A stretch of 10,586 bases of DNA, from NCBI GenBank assembly GCA_007131065.1, contig SLRF01000053.1, positions 1 to 10,586 of the forward strand, written 5' to 3'. The stretch comes from Candidatus Saccharimonadota bacterium. Its GTDB lineage: Bacteria > Patescibacteriota > Saccharimonadia > QS-5-54-17. Within the stretch, counting starts at the first letter, position 1, and each line of letters starts with the position of its first letter. Both the position numbers and the translations under genes were made by a program. Below are positions 1 to 4,470 of the stretch, piece by piece. The notes beneath the pieces were generated by a model, which was given only the letters and a program-made list of their open reading frames with translations, searched no databases and was not told the DNA's origin.

Positions 1-5
1 CTGGG

Positions 6-248
6 ATGTCGCATATCCCTAAGCCGGTATCTAGACGCTTCAGCATCCTATATCCGGAAGTGGTATATGAGCTTCGGTCTCGCCTAAGTGATCCGGAGAT
101 TACCAGCTTCGCTGATTTGGACAGTGAAACGCTGGAAATCTTATTCGAATCATACAACCGCATGTCTGAATTAGTAGATATCAACGAGGCTACTCGGCGA
201 AGTAGCGACGGCGATATATTTATCGACCTGGACTATCTTAAGCATTAA
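6..248 (+). CDS. Unrecognised small acidic protein, possibly the C-terminal part of a longer one
   Basis: This frame is open to the left edge of the window, so the ATG at position 6 may be internal and the real start may lie outside. The visible 80 residues are soluble, without a membrane segment or signal peptide. The N-terminal half is mixed basic and hydrophobic (SRRFSILYPEVVYELRSRL). The C-terminal half is acidic and ends in FIDLDYLKH. I recognise no family or catalytic motif. It lies upstream of rny on the same strand, separated by about 170 nt of AT-rich non-coding sequence, so it is probably not cotranscribed. In many CPR genomes recA/recX-type genes lie upstream of rny, but nothing in these residues shows RecX. 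Coding potential is plausible from the clean frame and stop; function is unknown. Confidence 0.55.
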   Translation: MSHIPKPVSRRFSILYPEVVYELRSRLSDPEITSFADLDSETLEILFESYNRMSELVDINEATRRSSDGDIFIDLDYLKH

Positions 249-347
249 TCTTTTTGCGTTTTAGGTTGCAAACTTTTATAGTTATTAATGTAGAAGTTGT
301 TAATGATAAGCACCTGTGACTGCCTACGCTAGTACCGTGATTTTTCC

Positions 348-371
348 GTTATAAATACCCTGTTATAAATA
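348..371 (+). promoter_or_regulatory. Twin TATAAA repeats, candidate rny promoter
   Basis: The 10-mer GTTATAAATA occurs twice in direct orientation (348-357 and 362-371) with a 14-bp period. Each copy contains TATAAA, a 5/6 match to a bacterial -10 box. No convincing -35 box stands 17 nt upstream of either. The position, about 45-65 nt before the rny start, suits a promoter. The rest of 249-401 is AT-rich and I see no gene or clear terminator in it. Confidence 0.35.
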
Positions 372-406
372 TATTCATCGATCTGGCTTGCTGGTTCTCA
401 GGTGAG

Positions 407-412
407 AAGGAG
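407..412 (+). promoter_or_regulatory. Shine-Dalgarno site that decides the rny start
   Basis: AAGGAG lies 4 nt before the ATG at 417. The alternative upstream GTG at 402 would place this ribosome site inside the gene and add a basic MRRSY stretch in front of the membrane segment, which is atypical for RNase Y. The ATG at 417 is therefore the better start. Confidence 0.6.
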
Positions 413-416
413 CTAT

Positions 417-1931
417 ATGGAGCCAATATTACTTATTGCTATCGCCGGAGGTGCGGTAGCAGGTTTTTTCGGGAAATCAGTGCAGACCAAGCGTGTACTT
501 GGAGACGCTGAAAAAAGAGCGAAGAAGCGAATCGCAGAGGTAGAAGAAGAGAGTAAGAAGATTCTCCTCGAAGCCAAGGAGCAAGCCACAGAAACTGCTG
601 AAGAAGCTCAAAAAGAAGAAAAAGAGCGTCGCAAGGAACTCAATCAGATAGAGAAGCGCTTACTTAAACGCGAGGACAATCTCGACAGTAAGTTAGAGGA
701 CTTGGATAAGCGAACTGAGAAATTGCGCAAAGAAGAGGATGATATCGAATCATTCAAGCAGGAGTTGCTCGAAATTCGTAAGAAGAGCCAAGAAAGCCTG
801 GAAAAGATTGCCAAGCTAAGTAAGCAAGAAGCATCTGAACGACTCATGAAGATGACCGAGAAGGACACCAAGGAAGACCTAGTCGGTCTAATCGAGAAGC
901 TCAAAGAAGAGGCTAAGGAGGAAGCAGAGGACAATGCCAAGACTATACTAGTGTCTGCCATGGAAAGACTAGCTTCGGACGTGACGGTCGAGAAGACTGT
1001 CACCGCAGTCGACCTACCGAGTGATGAGATGAAGGGTCGCATTATAGGTAAAGAAGGCAGGAACATCCAGGCGCTCGAGCGAGCCACTGGTGTAGACATA
1101 ATGGTGGACGATACTCCGGGAGTAGTAGTGCTTTCCTGTTTTGACCCTATTCGTCGACAAGTCGCACGCGTAGTACTGGAAGGACTAATGAAGGATGGAC
1201 GCATACATCCCGGAAGAATCGAAGAGGTAGTTGCAAAAGCTCAGAAACAGATAGACAAGGAAGTAGTGCAAGCCGGAACCGAAGCCGCCCGCGACGTAGG
1301 AGTCGTAGGTATGCCGAAAGAAGTGCTCCGTCTGGTAGGCGAGCTCAAGTTCAGGACATCCTATGGACAGAACGTACTTAAGCACTCCGTCGAGATGGCG
1401 CATATGGCCGGCATGATAGCAGAGGAGATAGGAGCAGATGTACGAGTATGTAAGTATGCAGCCTTGATCCACGACATGGGCAAAGCCCTAACTCACAAGA
1501 TGGAGGGCAAGCACCATCACATATCCGGGCAGATGGCCAGGAAGTACGGTGTAGAGGAAGAGGTAGCCCATGCTGCTGAGGCGCACCACGATGACGTGGA
1601 AGCAACTACTCCAGAAGCACTAGTGATTCGAGTAGTGGACGCGCTCAGTGCGGCACGTCCGGGAGCACGCAACCAGTCCATGGAGAACTTCATACAAAGA
1701 ATGAAAGACCTGGAAAATGTAGCGAACGGATTCCAAGGCATTGATAAGGCGTATGCTATTTCAGCCGGTCGAGAAATCCGTATATTCGTAAAGCCCAAGG
1801 ATATAGATGACTTATCCTCCTATAAACTAGCCCGGGATATAGCCGACAAGATTGAAAGCACCTTGCAGTATCCAGGCACTATCAAGGTCAACGTCATACG
1901 TGAGACCCGATCGATAGAGTATGCCAAGTAG
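417..1931 (+). CDS. rny: Ribonuclease Y
   Basis: Membrane-anchored endoribonuclease that starts mRNA decay by cutting single-stranded RNA, the main decay initiator in many bacteria that lack RNase E. From the ATG at 417 the protein is 504 aa, close to the usual ~510-520. The order is canonical: a hydrophobic anchor at about residues 3-20, a long charged coiled coil rich in K, E and R at about 25-190, a KH RNA-binding domain with GRIIGKEGRN at 207-216, and an HD domain with the first metal-site His in HSVEMAH (about 323) and HDMGK at about 352-356, followed by further conserved His residues (GKHHHISG, AEAHHDD). All expected metal ligands are visible, so it should be active. It is followed after 19 nt by a ymdB-type gene, the same pair as B. 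subtilis ymdA-ymdB, which suggests one transcript. Identification is secure from domain order and motifs. Confidence 0.97.
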   Translation: MEPILLIAIAGGAVAGFFGKSVQTKRVLGDAEKRAKKRIAEVEEESKKILLEAKEQATETAEEAQKEEKERRKELNQIEKRLLKREDNLDSKLEDLDKRTEKLRKEEDDIESFKQELLEIRKKSQESLEKIAKLSKQEASERLMKMTEKDTKEDLVGLIEKLKEEAKEEAEDNAKTILVSAMERLASDVTVEKTVTAVDLPSDEMKGRIIGKEGRNIQALERATGVDIMVDDTPGVVVLSCFDPIRRQVARVVLEGLMKDGRIHPGRIEEVVAKAQKQIDKEVVQAGTEAARDVGVVGMPKEVLRLVGELKFRTSYGQNVLKHSVEMAHMAGMIAEEIGADVRVCKYAALIHDMGKALTHKMEGKHHHISGQMARKYGVEEEVAHAAEAHHDDVEATTPEALVIRVVDALSAARPGARNQSMENFIQRMKDLENVANGFQGIDKAYAISAGREIRIFVKPKDIDDLSSYKLARDIADKIESTLQYPGTIKVNVIRETRSIEYAK

Positions 1932-1950
1932 TGAAGCGGAGACTGTATAG

Positions 1951-2757
1951 ATGAAACTGCTCTATGTAGGTGACATTATGGGCGGTCCGGGCAGGGAAGT
2001 TGTAGCCGGAGTGCTACCTGGTATTCGCGAGAAATATGCTCCTGATGTGATTCTTGCACAGGCCGAGAACGTTACCCACGGTAAGGGTATGAGCATAGAG
2101 CACTACCATGAGCTAAAGAAACTAGGCATAGACGGCTTTATGAGCGGTAATCATATTTTTGAGAGACCGGGGCTCGTGCCTTTGCTCAAAGATCCGAATG
2201 CGCCCGTGACTCGCCCGGCCAACTACCTAGAAGGCACTTCAGGGGAGCAGTATAAGATTATGGATGTTGGTGGCTTTAAAATAGGCGCGGTATCTCTACT
2301 AGGACAGATAGTTGGCAAGGATGCAGACCTAGAGATGGATAACCCGCTCTTAGTAGTCGACGCCATTCTAGAAGAGATAAAGGGTGATTGCGATATTGTC
2401 ATAGTCAATTTCCACGGTGATTATTCTAGCGAGAAGGTAGTAATCGGCCAGTATCTTGATGGACGCGTAGCGGCCGTGATTGGAGACCATTGGCATGTAC
2501 CGACGGCTGATGCGCGAGTCCTTCCGGGCGGTACCGCTCACATGAGCGACGTAGGCATGGTCGGTACGCTCGATTCTTCTCTAGGAGTAGATACGGGTAC
2601 AATTATTCGGCGCTGGAGAGGCGACTCGCAAGGGCGAAACGTCATTGCCGAGGAAGGTCCTTTTCAGTTCTGCGCAGCGCTCATAGATATAGATGAGAAA
2701 ACGGCTAGAGCAACTGCTATCGAGCCCATCGTAGAATACAGAGACGGGTTTGCTTAG
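1951..2757 (+). CDS. ymdB: YmdB-family metallophosphoesterase
   Basis: Member of the YmdB / TIGR00282 family of dinuclear-metal calcineurin-like phosphoesterases. B. subtilis YmdB hydrolyses cyclic nucleotides in vitro and influences biofilm and late adaptive gene expression; the substrate here is not known. The 268-aa length fits the family. Expected metal ligands are visible at family positions: D8 (GDIMG), E39-N40 (AENVTHGKG), N67-H68 (SGNH), H155 (VNFHGD), and H180 and H182 (GDHWH). The C-terminal LPGGTAHMSDVGMVG block is also characteristic. One difference is GD after the FH motif, where Bacillus has AE. The ATG is preceded by GCGGAGA 8 nt upstream, and the gene follows rny by 19 nt, so the two are probably cotranscribed. 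Conservation of this neighbourhood across phyla suggests a link to RNase Y-dependent RNA turnover, which remains inference. Confidence 0.93.
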   Translation: MKLLYVGDIMGGPGREVVAGVLPGIREKYAPDVILAQAENVTHGKGMSIEHYHELKKLGIDGFMSGNHIFERPGLVPLLKDPNAPVTRPANYLEGTSGEQYKIMDVGGFKIGAVSLLGQIVGKDADLEMDNPLLVVDAILEEIKGDCDIVIVNFHGDYSSEKVVIGQYLDGRVAAVIGDHWHVPTADARVLPGGTAHMSDVGMVGTLDSSLGVDTGTIIRRWRGDSQGRNVIAEEGPFQFCAALIDIDEKTARATAIEPIVEYRDGFA

Positions 2758-2779
2758 AGACCCTATTCTGGCTTATACT
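2750..2779 (+). promoter_or_regulatory. Possible promoter for the HU gene
   Basis: TATACT at 2774-2779 matches 5/6 of the -10 consensus, about 39 nt before the HU start. A weak TTGCTT lies 18 nt upstream, overlapping the ymdB stop region. This would give the HU gene its own transcript start in addition to read-through from ymdB. The evidence is pattern only. Confidence 0.3.
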
Positions 2780-2817
2780 AACAGAGGGAACTAGTAGTAG
2801 TTAGAGAGGAGCAGAGC

Positions 2818-3093
2818 ATGACTAAACGAGAGCTCATTAATACATTGGCTAAGAAGCGGGGTGTAAGCAAGAGAGAGGCCGAAGAGTGGCTGGACGCCTT
2901 CACTGAAGTAGTAGTAAACGAAGTCTCCGGTGGGGACAAGGTATCGATAACAGGTTTCGGCGTATTCGACGTCGGTCAGCGAGCAGCCCGTCGTGGGGTG
3001 GACCCGAGGACTCAGGCTGAAATAAGCATTCCAAAGATGCGTATGCCCAGGTTCCGTGCCGGTAAACGTTTCAAAGAGTCTGTACGGGGATAA
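2818..3093 (+). CDS. hup: HU/IHF-family DNA-binding protein
   Basis: Nucleoid-associated protein that binds and bends DNA as a dimer. At 91 aa it has normal HU length. The N-terminal helix pair (MTKRELINTLAKKRGVSKREAEEWLDAF) is followed by the conserved core turn around VSITGFGVFDV (about 43-53). The DNA-contacting arm runs about 55-75 and includes DPRTQAEISIP, equivalent to the usual NPxTGEEIxIP segment. The protein ends with the PRFRAGKRFKE helix typical of the family. AGAGAGGAG lies just upstream of the ATG, a clear ribosome site. Sequence alone does not separate HU from IHF-like paralogues; a general HU role is most likely because no partner subunit is nearby. Confidence 0.95.
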   Translation: MTKRELINTLAKKRGVSKREAEEWLDAFTEVVVNEVSGGDKVSITGFGVFDVGQRAARRGVDPRTQAEISIPKMRMPRFRAGKRFKESVRG

Positions 3094-3116
3094 TTCGACT
3101 TCGCAAGAACAGGGAC

Positions 3117-3146
3117 TTCACGAATCCGCATCTTATGGGGTATGAT
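3117..3146 (+). promoter_or_regulatory. Candidate promoter for tRNA-Pro
   Basis: TTCACG (3117-3122, 4/6 to the -35 box) and TATGAT (3141-3146, 5/6 to the -10 box) are 18 nt apart. The spacing and the location between the HU stop and the tRNA fit a tRNA promoter. The leader then contains GTAGTTCG (3155-3162) and its reverse complement CGAACTAC (3195-3202), which could fold into a 5' leader stem removed on maturation. Confidence 0.4.
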
Positions 3147-3212
3147 GTTACGGTGTAGTTCGACGTGTGCTAGTAACAACCAGCGCCTAGTTATCGAACT
3201 ACGAAAATATAT

Positions 3213-3289
3213 CGGGGTGTGGCGCAGTTGGCTAGCGCGCGGCGTTTGGGACGCTGAGGTCGTAGGTTCGAGTCCTATCACCCCGACCA
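3213..3289 (+). tRNA. tRNA-Pro (anticodon UGG)
   Basis: A complete cloverleaf can be traced: acceptor CGGGGTG (3213-3219) with CACCCCG (3279-3285); D stem GCGC/GCGC; anticodon stem CGGCG/CGCTG around the loop TTTGGGA (3245-3251); T stem GTAGG/CCTAT with loop TTCGAGT. The anticodon TGG is at 3247-3249, followed by G37 as in proline tRNAs. The CCA end is encoded at 3287-3289, so it need not be added enzymatically. The 77-nt length includes the CCA. All stems pair apart from normal G-U pairs. Confidence 0.97.
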
Positions 3290-3293
3290 TCCA

Positions 3294-3316
3294 GGCTTCG
3301 TTCTTCGAACTACGCC
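3294..3316 (+). terminator. Weak hairpin just after tRNA-Pro
   Basis: GGC (3294-3296) pairs with GCC (3314-3316) and GTTC (3300-3303) pairs with GAAC (3307-3310) around a TTC loop, separated by a small internal loop. It is followed by GGATTTAAACT, only a weak T-run. It could be a processing or termination hairpin for the tRNA transcript, but is much weaker than the hairpin at 3395-3438. Confidence 0.3.
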
Positions 3317-3394
3317 GGATTTAAACTACTTAGCATTATTATCACAGAGTAACCACGTTCGGATGAGTTAGGCGAAGCGATAGCGAAGACTGAC

Positions 3395-3438
3395 CAGAAA
3401 TTAAAATTGAGCCCGCAAGGGCTTAGTTTTAATTTCTG
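3395..3438 (+). terminator. Long bidirectional terminator-like hairpin with GCAA tetraloop
   Basis: Two 20-nt arms (3395-3414 and 3419-3438) pair over their full length around a GCAA loop (GNRA type). The inner AGCCC/GGGCT core is flanked by A/T-rich outer arms, so each strand shows a GC stem followed by a T-rich tract, as in a bidirectional intrinsic terminator. The two non-Watson-Crick positions (3408-3409 region and 3407) are G-U pairs in plus-strand RNA but would be A-C in minus-strand RNA, which suggests selection for the plus-strand transcript. It would end transcription from HU/tRNA-Pro before the unusual element that begins near 3537. Confidence 0.65.
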
Positions 3439-3454
3439 AATGGATTATGACGAA

Positions 3455-3479
3455 GAACCGTCGCACGTAGTGCGGGTTC
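3455..3479 (+). repeat. Bulged hairpin in the gene-free stretch
   Basis: CGCAC (3462-3466) pairs with GTGCG (3470-3474) around GTA, and GAACC (3455-3459) pairs with GGTTC (3475-3479), with GT bulged at 3460-3461. It lies in a gene-free region (3290-3536) that also repeats CGAAGAC (near 3384-3391 and 3479-3485). The region may encode a structured RNA or be an intergenic repeat of this lineage. No known RNA family was recognised. Confidence 0.4.
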
Positions 3480-3510
3480 GAAGACGAGGAGCAAGGCAGA
3501 GTGTCTATAA

Positions 3511-3539
3511 TTGACCGACTAATAATTATATTATATGCT
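3511..3539 (+). promoter_or_regulatory. Candidate promoter at the left edge of the rod-forming element
   Basis: TTGACC (3511-3516) is a 5/6 match to the -35 box. TATGCT (3534-3539, 4/6) lies 17 nt downstream, within an AT-rich run. TATAAT at 3506-3511 is a perfect -10 hexamer but lacks a matching -35. Transcription from here would start about where long-range pairing of the downstream RNA begins (3537), so it would produce the whole structured RNA including the ORF and ribozyme. The assignment is by pattern only. Confidence 0.4.
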
Positions 3540-3660
3540 ATTGCAATCTAGTCGCTAAGGCTGGAGCAAGCTTAACAGTCAGATGTGAAGTCAGGCTACA
3601 ACTTCCTGCGAGGGGCAATACGCTCAATCGCACACCCATCAACAGACCAGAGGGGTCGAT

Positions 3661-4299
3661 ATGCCAGTCAGCATTGTTTCGTTTGCAACAGAACTTCAGA
3701 AGCACACCCAGCCTTACGATACGGTTGATGAAAGCGTTCAGGAGCACCTTATAGGTATTCCCGGCTTTCGTTCAACACCGGTGGTTCGTGATGCTGATGC
3801 CAGCTTTTCTGCGGAGCAGATGTTGCGCTGGCTTGATGTCGGGAGTGGTACGAATGAATTGCGAGACATGGCGTCATCGTTTCGCTCTCTCACGCTGTGC
3901 ACTATCGATGTCATCGTGCTTGATAGCACCATCCACGAGGCGGAGTTTTCCGGGTTTGTTCGTAAGAAGCTTATGTGTGAGATTCGAGTCAGGGGTCTTA
4001 CCGGCAATATTAGTGATACACATACGTTGCCGTATTCGCTTCATGCGCCACAAGCCCTGATCTATTTCGACAGTAATGGTGAACATATCGGCCGCTTTTC
4101 TATCCGGGCGAAAGCTGAGAAGCCGATTCAAGCAACACTACCAATCGCAACAGGTCGCGATAGATGGGAGATCAGCAGTTTTGAAGAGTCGCATGATCTC
4201 GCATATCTCATCACGTCCGTGTTGGCGAACCAGATTGTTGCCGACCTCTTCAGCGCCTACAGCGAACGCCAAGTGTTCGAGCAGCTCGTAGGTTCCTAG
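3661..4299 (+). CDS. Unrecognised 212-aa protein encoded inside the rod-folding element
   Basis: I do not recognise the family. The protein has no signal peptide or clear membrane helix. The middle (about 70-140) looks strand-rich (SLTLCTIDVIVLD, LMCEIRVRG, ALIYFDSNGEHIGRFSIRA). The C-terminus (about 180-212) looks helical (DLAYLITSVLANQIVADLFSAY). Start choice: ATG with a modest AGAGGGG a few nt upstream. Codon use differs from neighbours: by my count 1 CTA among 19 Leu codons and 1 ATA among 16 Ile, where surrounding genes use both freely. This can mean transfer, or constraint from the RNA pairing, since most of the gene is base-paired to itself. Its length and setting, about 200 aa in a ~1-kb rod RNA with a hammerhead, resemble the Oblin-1 gene of Obelisk RNAs. 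However, I see no GYxDxG-type motif, so homology is not claimed. Coding is supported by the long clean frame, though rod folding also opens antisense frames. Confidence 0.65.
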   Translation: MPVSIVSFATELQKHTQPYDTVDESVQEHLIGIPGFRSTPVVRDADASFSAEQMLRWLDVGSGTNELRDMASSFRSLTLCTIDVIVLDSTIHEAEFSGFVRKKLMCEIRVRGLTGNISDTHTLPYSLHAPQALIYFDSNGEHIGRFSIRAKAEKPIQATLPIATGRDRWEISSFEESHDLAYLITSVLANQIVADLFSAYSERQVFEQLVGS

Positions 4300-4310
4300 A
4301 ACTGTCACAT

Positions 4311-4374
4311 AGAGTGAAGAGAGGAGCGGATGATCCGCCACGGATCATGCAAGCCGTCTTCTGCTCTTCACTCT
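4311..4374 (+). repeat. 27-bp imperfect hairpin stacked on the ribozyme
   Basis: AGAGTGAAGAG (4311-4321) pairs perfectly with CTCTTCACTCT (4364-4374). Pairing continues with 4322-4326/4358-4362 (one G-U), 4327-4329/4354-4356 and ATGATCCG/CGGATCAT (4330-4337/4341-4348) around a CCA loop, with two single-base bulges and one 5-nt bulge (4349-4353). It starts 11 nt after the ORF stop and abuts stem III of the hammerhead. A competing smaller hairpin, GCGGA/TCCGC (4326-4330/4334-4338), is also possible. No T-run follows, so it is not an ordinary terminator. Confidence 0.8.
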
Positions 4375-4430
4375 CGACTCTATAACTTCCTAGTTATACT
4401 GATGAGCCCTATAAGCAGGGCGAAAGTCGA
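4374..4430 (+). ncRNA. Type III hammerhead self-cleaving ribozyme
   Basis: All conserved core positions are present. Stem III is open: TCGAC (4374-4378) pairs with GTCGA (4426-4430). T4379 pairs with A4425 (U16.1-A15.1), and C4380 is the cleavage-site nucleotide (H17), giving a CUC triplet with the predicted cut between 4380 and 4381. Stem I is TATAACT/AGTTATA (4381-4387/4392-4398) with a TCCT loop. The core CTGATGA is at 4399-4405. Stem II is GCCCT/AGGGC (4406-4410/4417-4421) with loop ATAAGC, and GAAA follows at 4422-4425. The order and open stem III define the type III topology, known chiefly from plant viroid-like RNAs and Obelisks and rare in bacterial DNA. It is in the sense direction of the upstream ORF, about 80 nt after its stop. 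Cleavage would leave a 2',3'-cyclic phosphate on the upstream RNA and a 5'-OH on the downstream piece. Confidence 0.93.
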
Positions 4431-4470
4431 ATCAAGCTATGCAGTACTAGTGCCCGACCGTAAGATCAAA

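Larger units (their letters stand above)
3537..4467 (+). other. Viroid-like self-complementary element: rod-folding RNA with ORF and hammerhead ribozyme
   Basis: Reading the plus-strand as RNA, nearly the whole stretch folds on itself in a steady register. Arm A: 3537-3544/4108-4115, 3559-3564/4088-4093, 3591-3597/4053-4060, 3608-3612/4035-4039, 3614-3618/4027-4031, 3645-3648/3994-3997, 3656-3659/3984-3987, 3670-3681/3961-3971, 3716-3729/3904-3917, 3733-3745/3884-3896, 3799-3804/3827-3832 and terminal hairpin 3808-3820. The coordinate sums of pairs drift only from about 7628 to 7652, as expected for one long rod. Arm B: 4114-4118/4250-4254, 4132-4137/4236-4241, 4146-4165/4205-4227 with bulges, and 4168-4174/4194-4200 (sums 8368-8373). 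Arm C: 4286-4294/4456-4465, 4296-4299/4447-4450, 4301-4304/4442-4445, then 4311-4337/4341-4374, with the ribozyme inserted. Ends 3537 and 4467 meet at the arm junction. Such folding plus a type III hammerhead is typical of viroid-like circular RNAs. The boundaries are approximate, and no clear target duplication was found. Confidence 0.7.

Noticed and set aside
3358..3392. A second hammerhead-like core (CGGATGAG followed by GCGAAGAC) upstream of the rod element
   Set aside because: U4 of the core is G, the GAAA is GAAG, and no proper stem II joins them, so it is not a ribozyme. The element therefore does not have two flanking ribozymes as retrozymes do.
3483..3505. Resemblance of GAGGAGCAAGGCAGAG to the conserved SRP RNA tip
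   Set aside because: The conserved paired GGTCAGG...GGAAGGAAGCAGCC arrangement is absent, so it is not an SRP RNA.
3661..4299. Identity of the ORF with Oblin-1 of Obelisks
   Set aside because: Size and setting fit, but I could not see the GYxDxG-type motif or any recalled sequence match. Kept only as a resemblance in architecture.
3538..4341. Minus-strand reading frames of 67-89 codons across the rod element
   Set aside because: They overlap the 212-aa frame and lie opposite a self-complementary sequence, which naturally opens antisense frames; none has a good ribosome site.
3537..4467. Minus-polarity hammerhead in the same element
   Set aside because: No reverse-complement core (TTTC, hairpin, TCATCAG) was found in the interval, so only one polarity appears to self-cleave.
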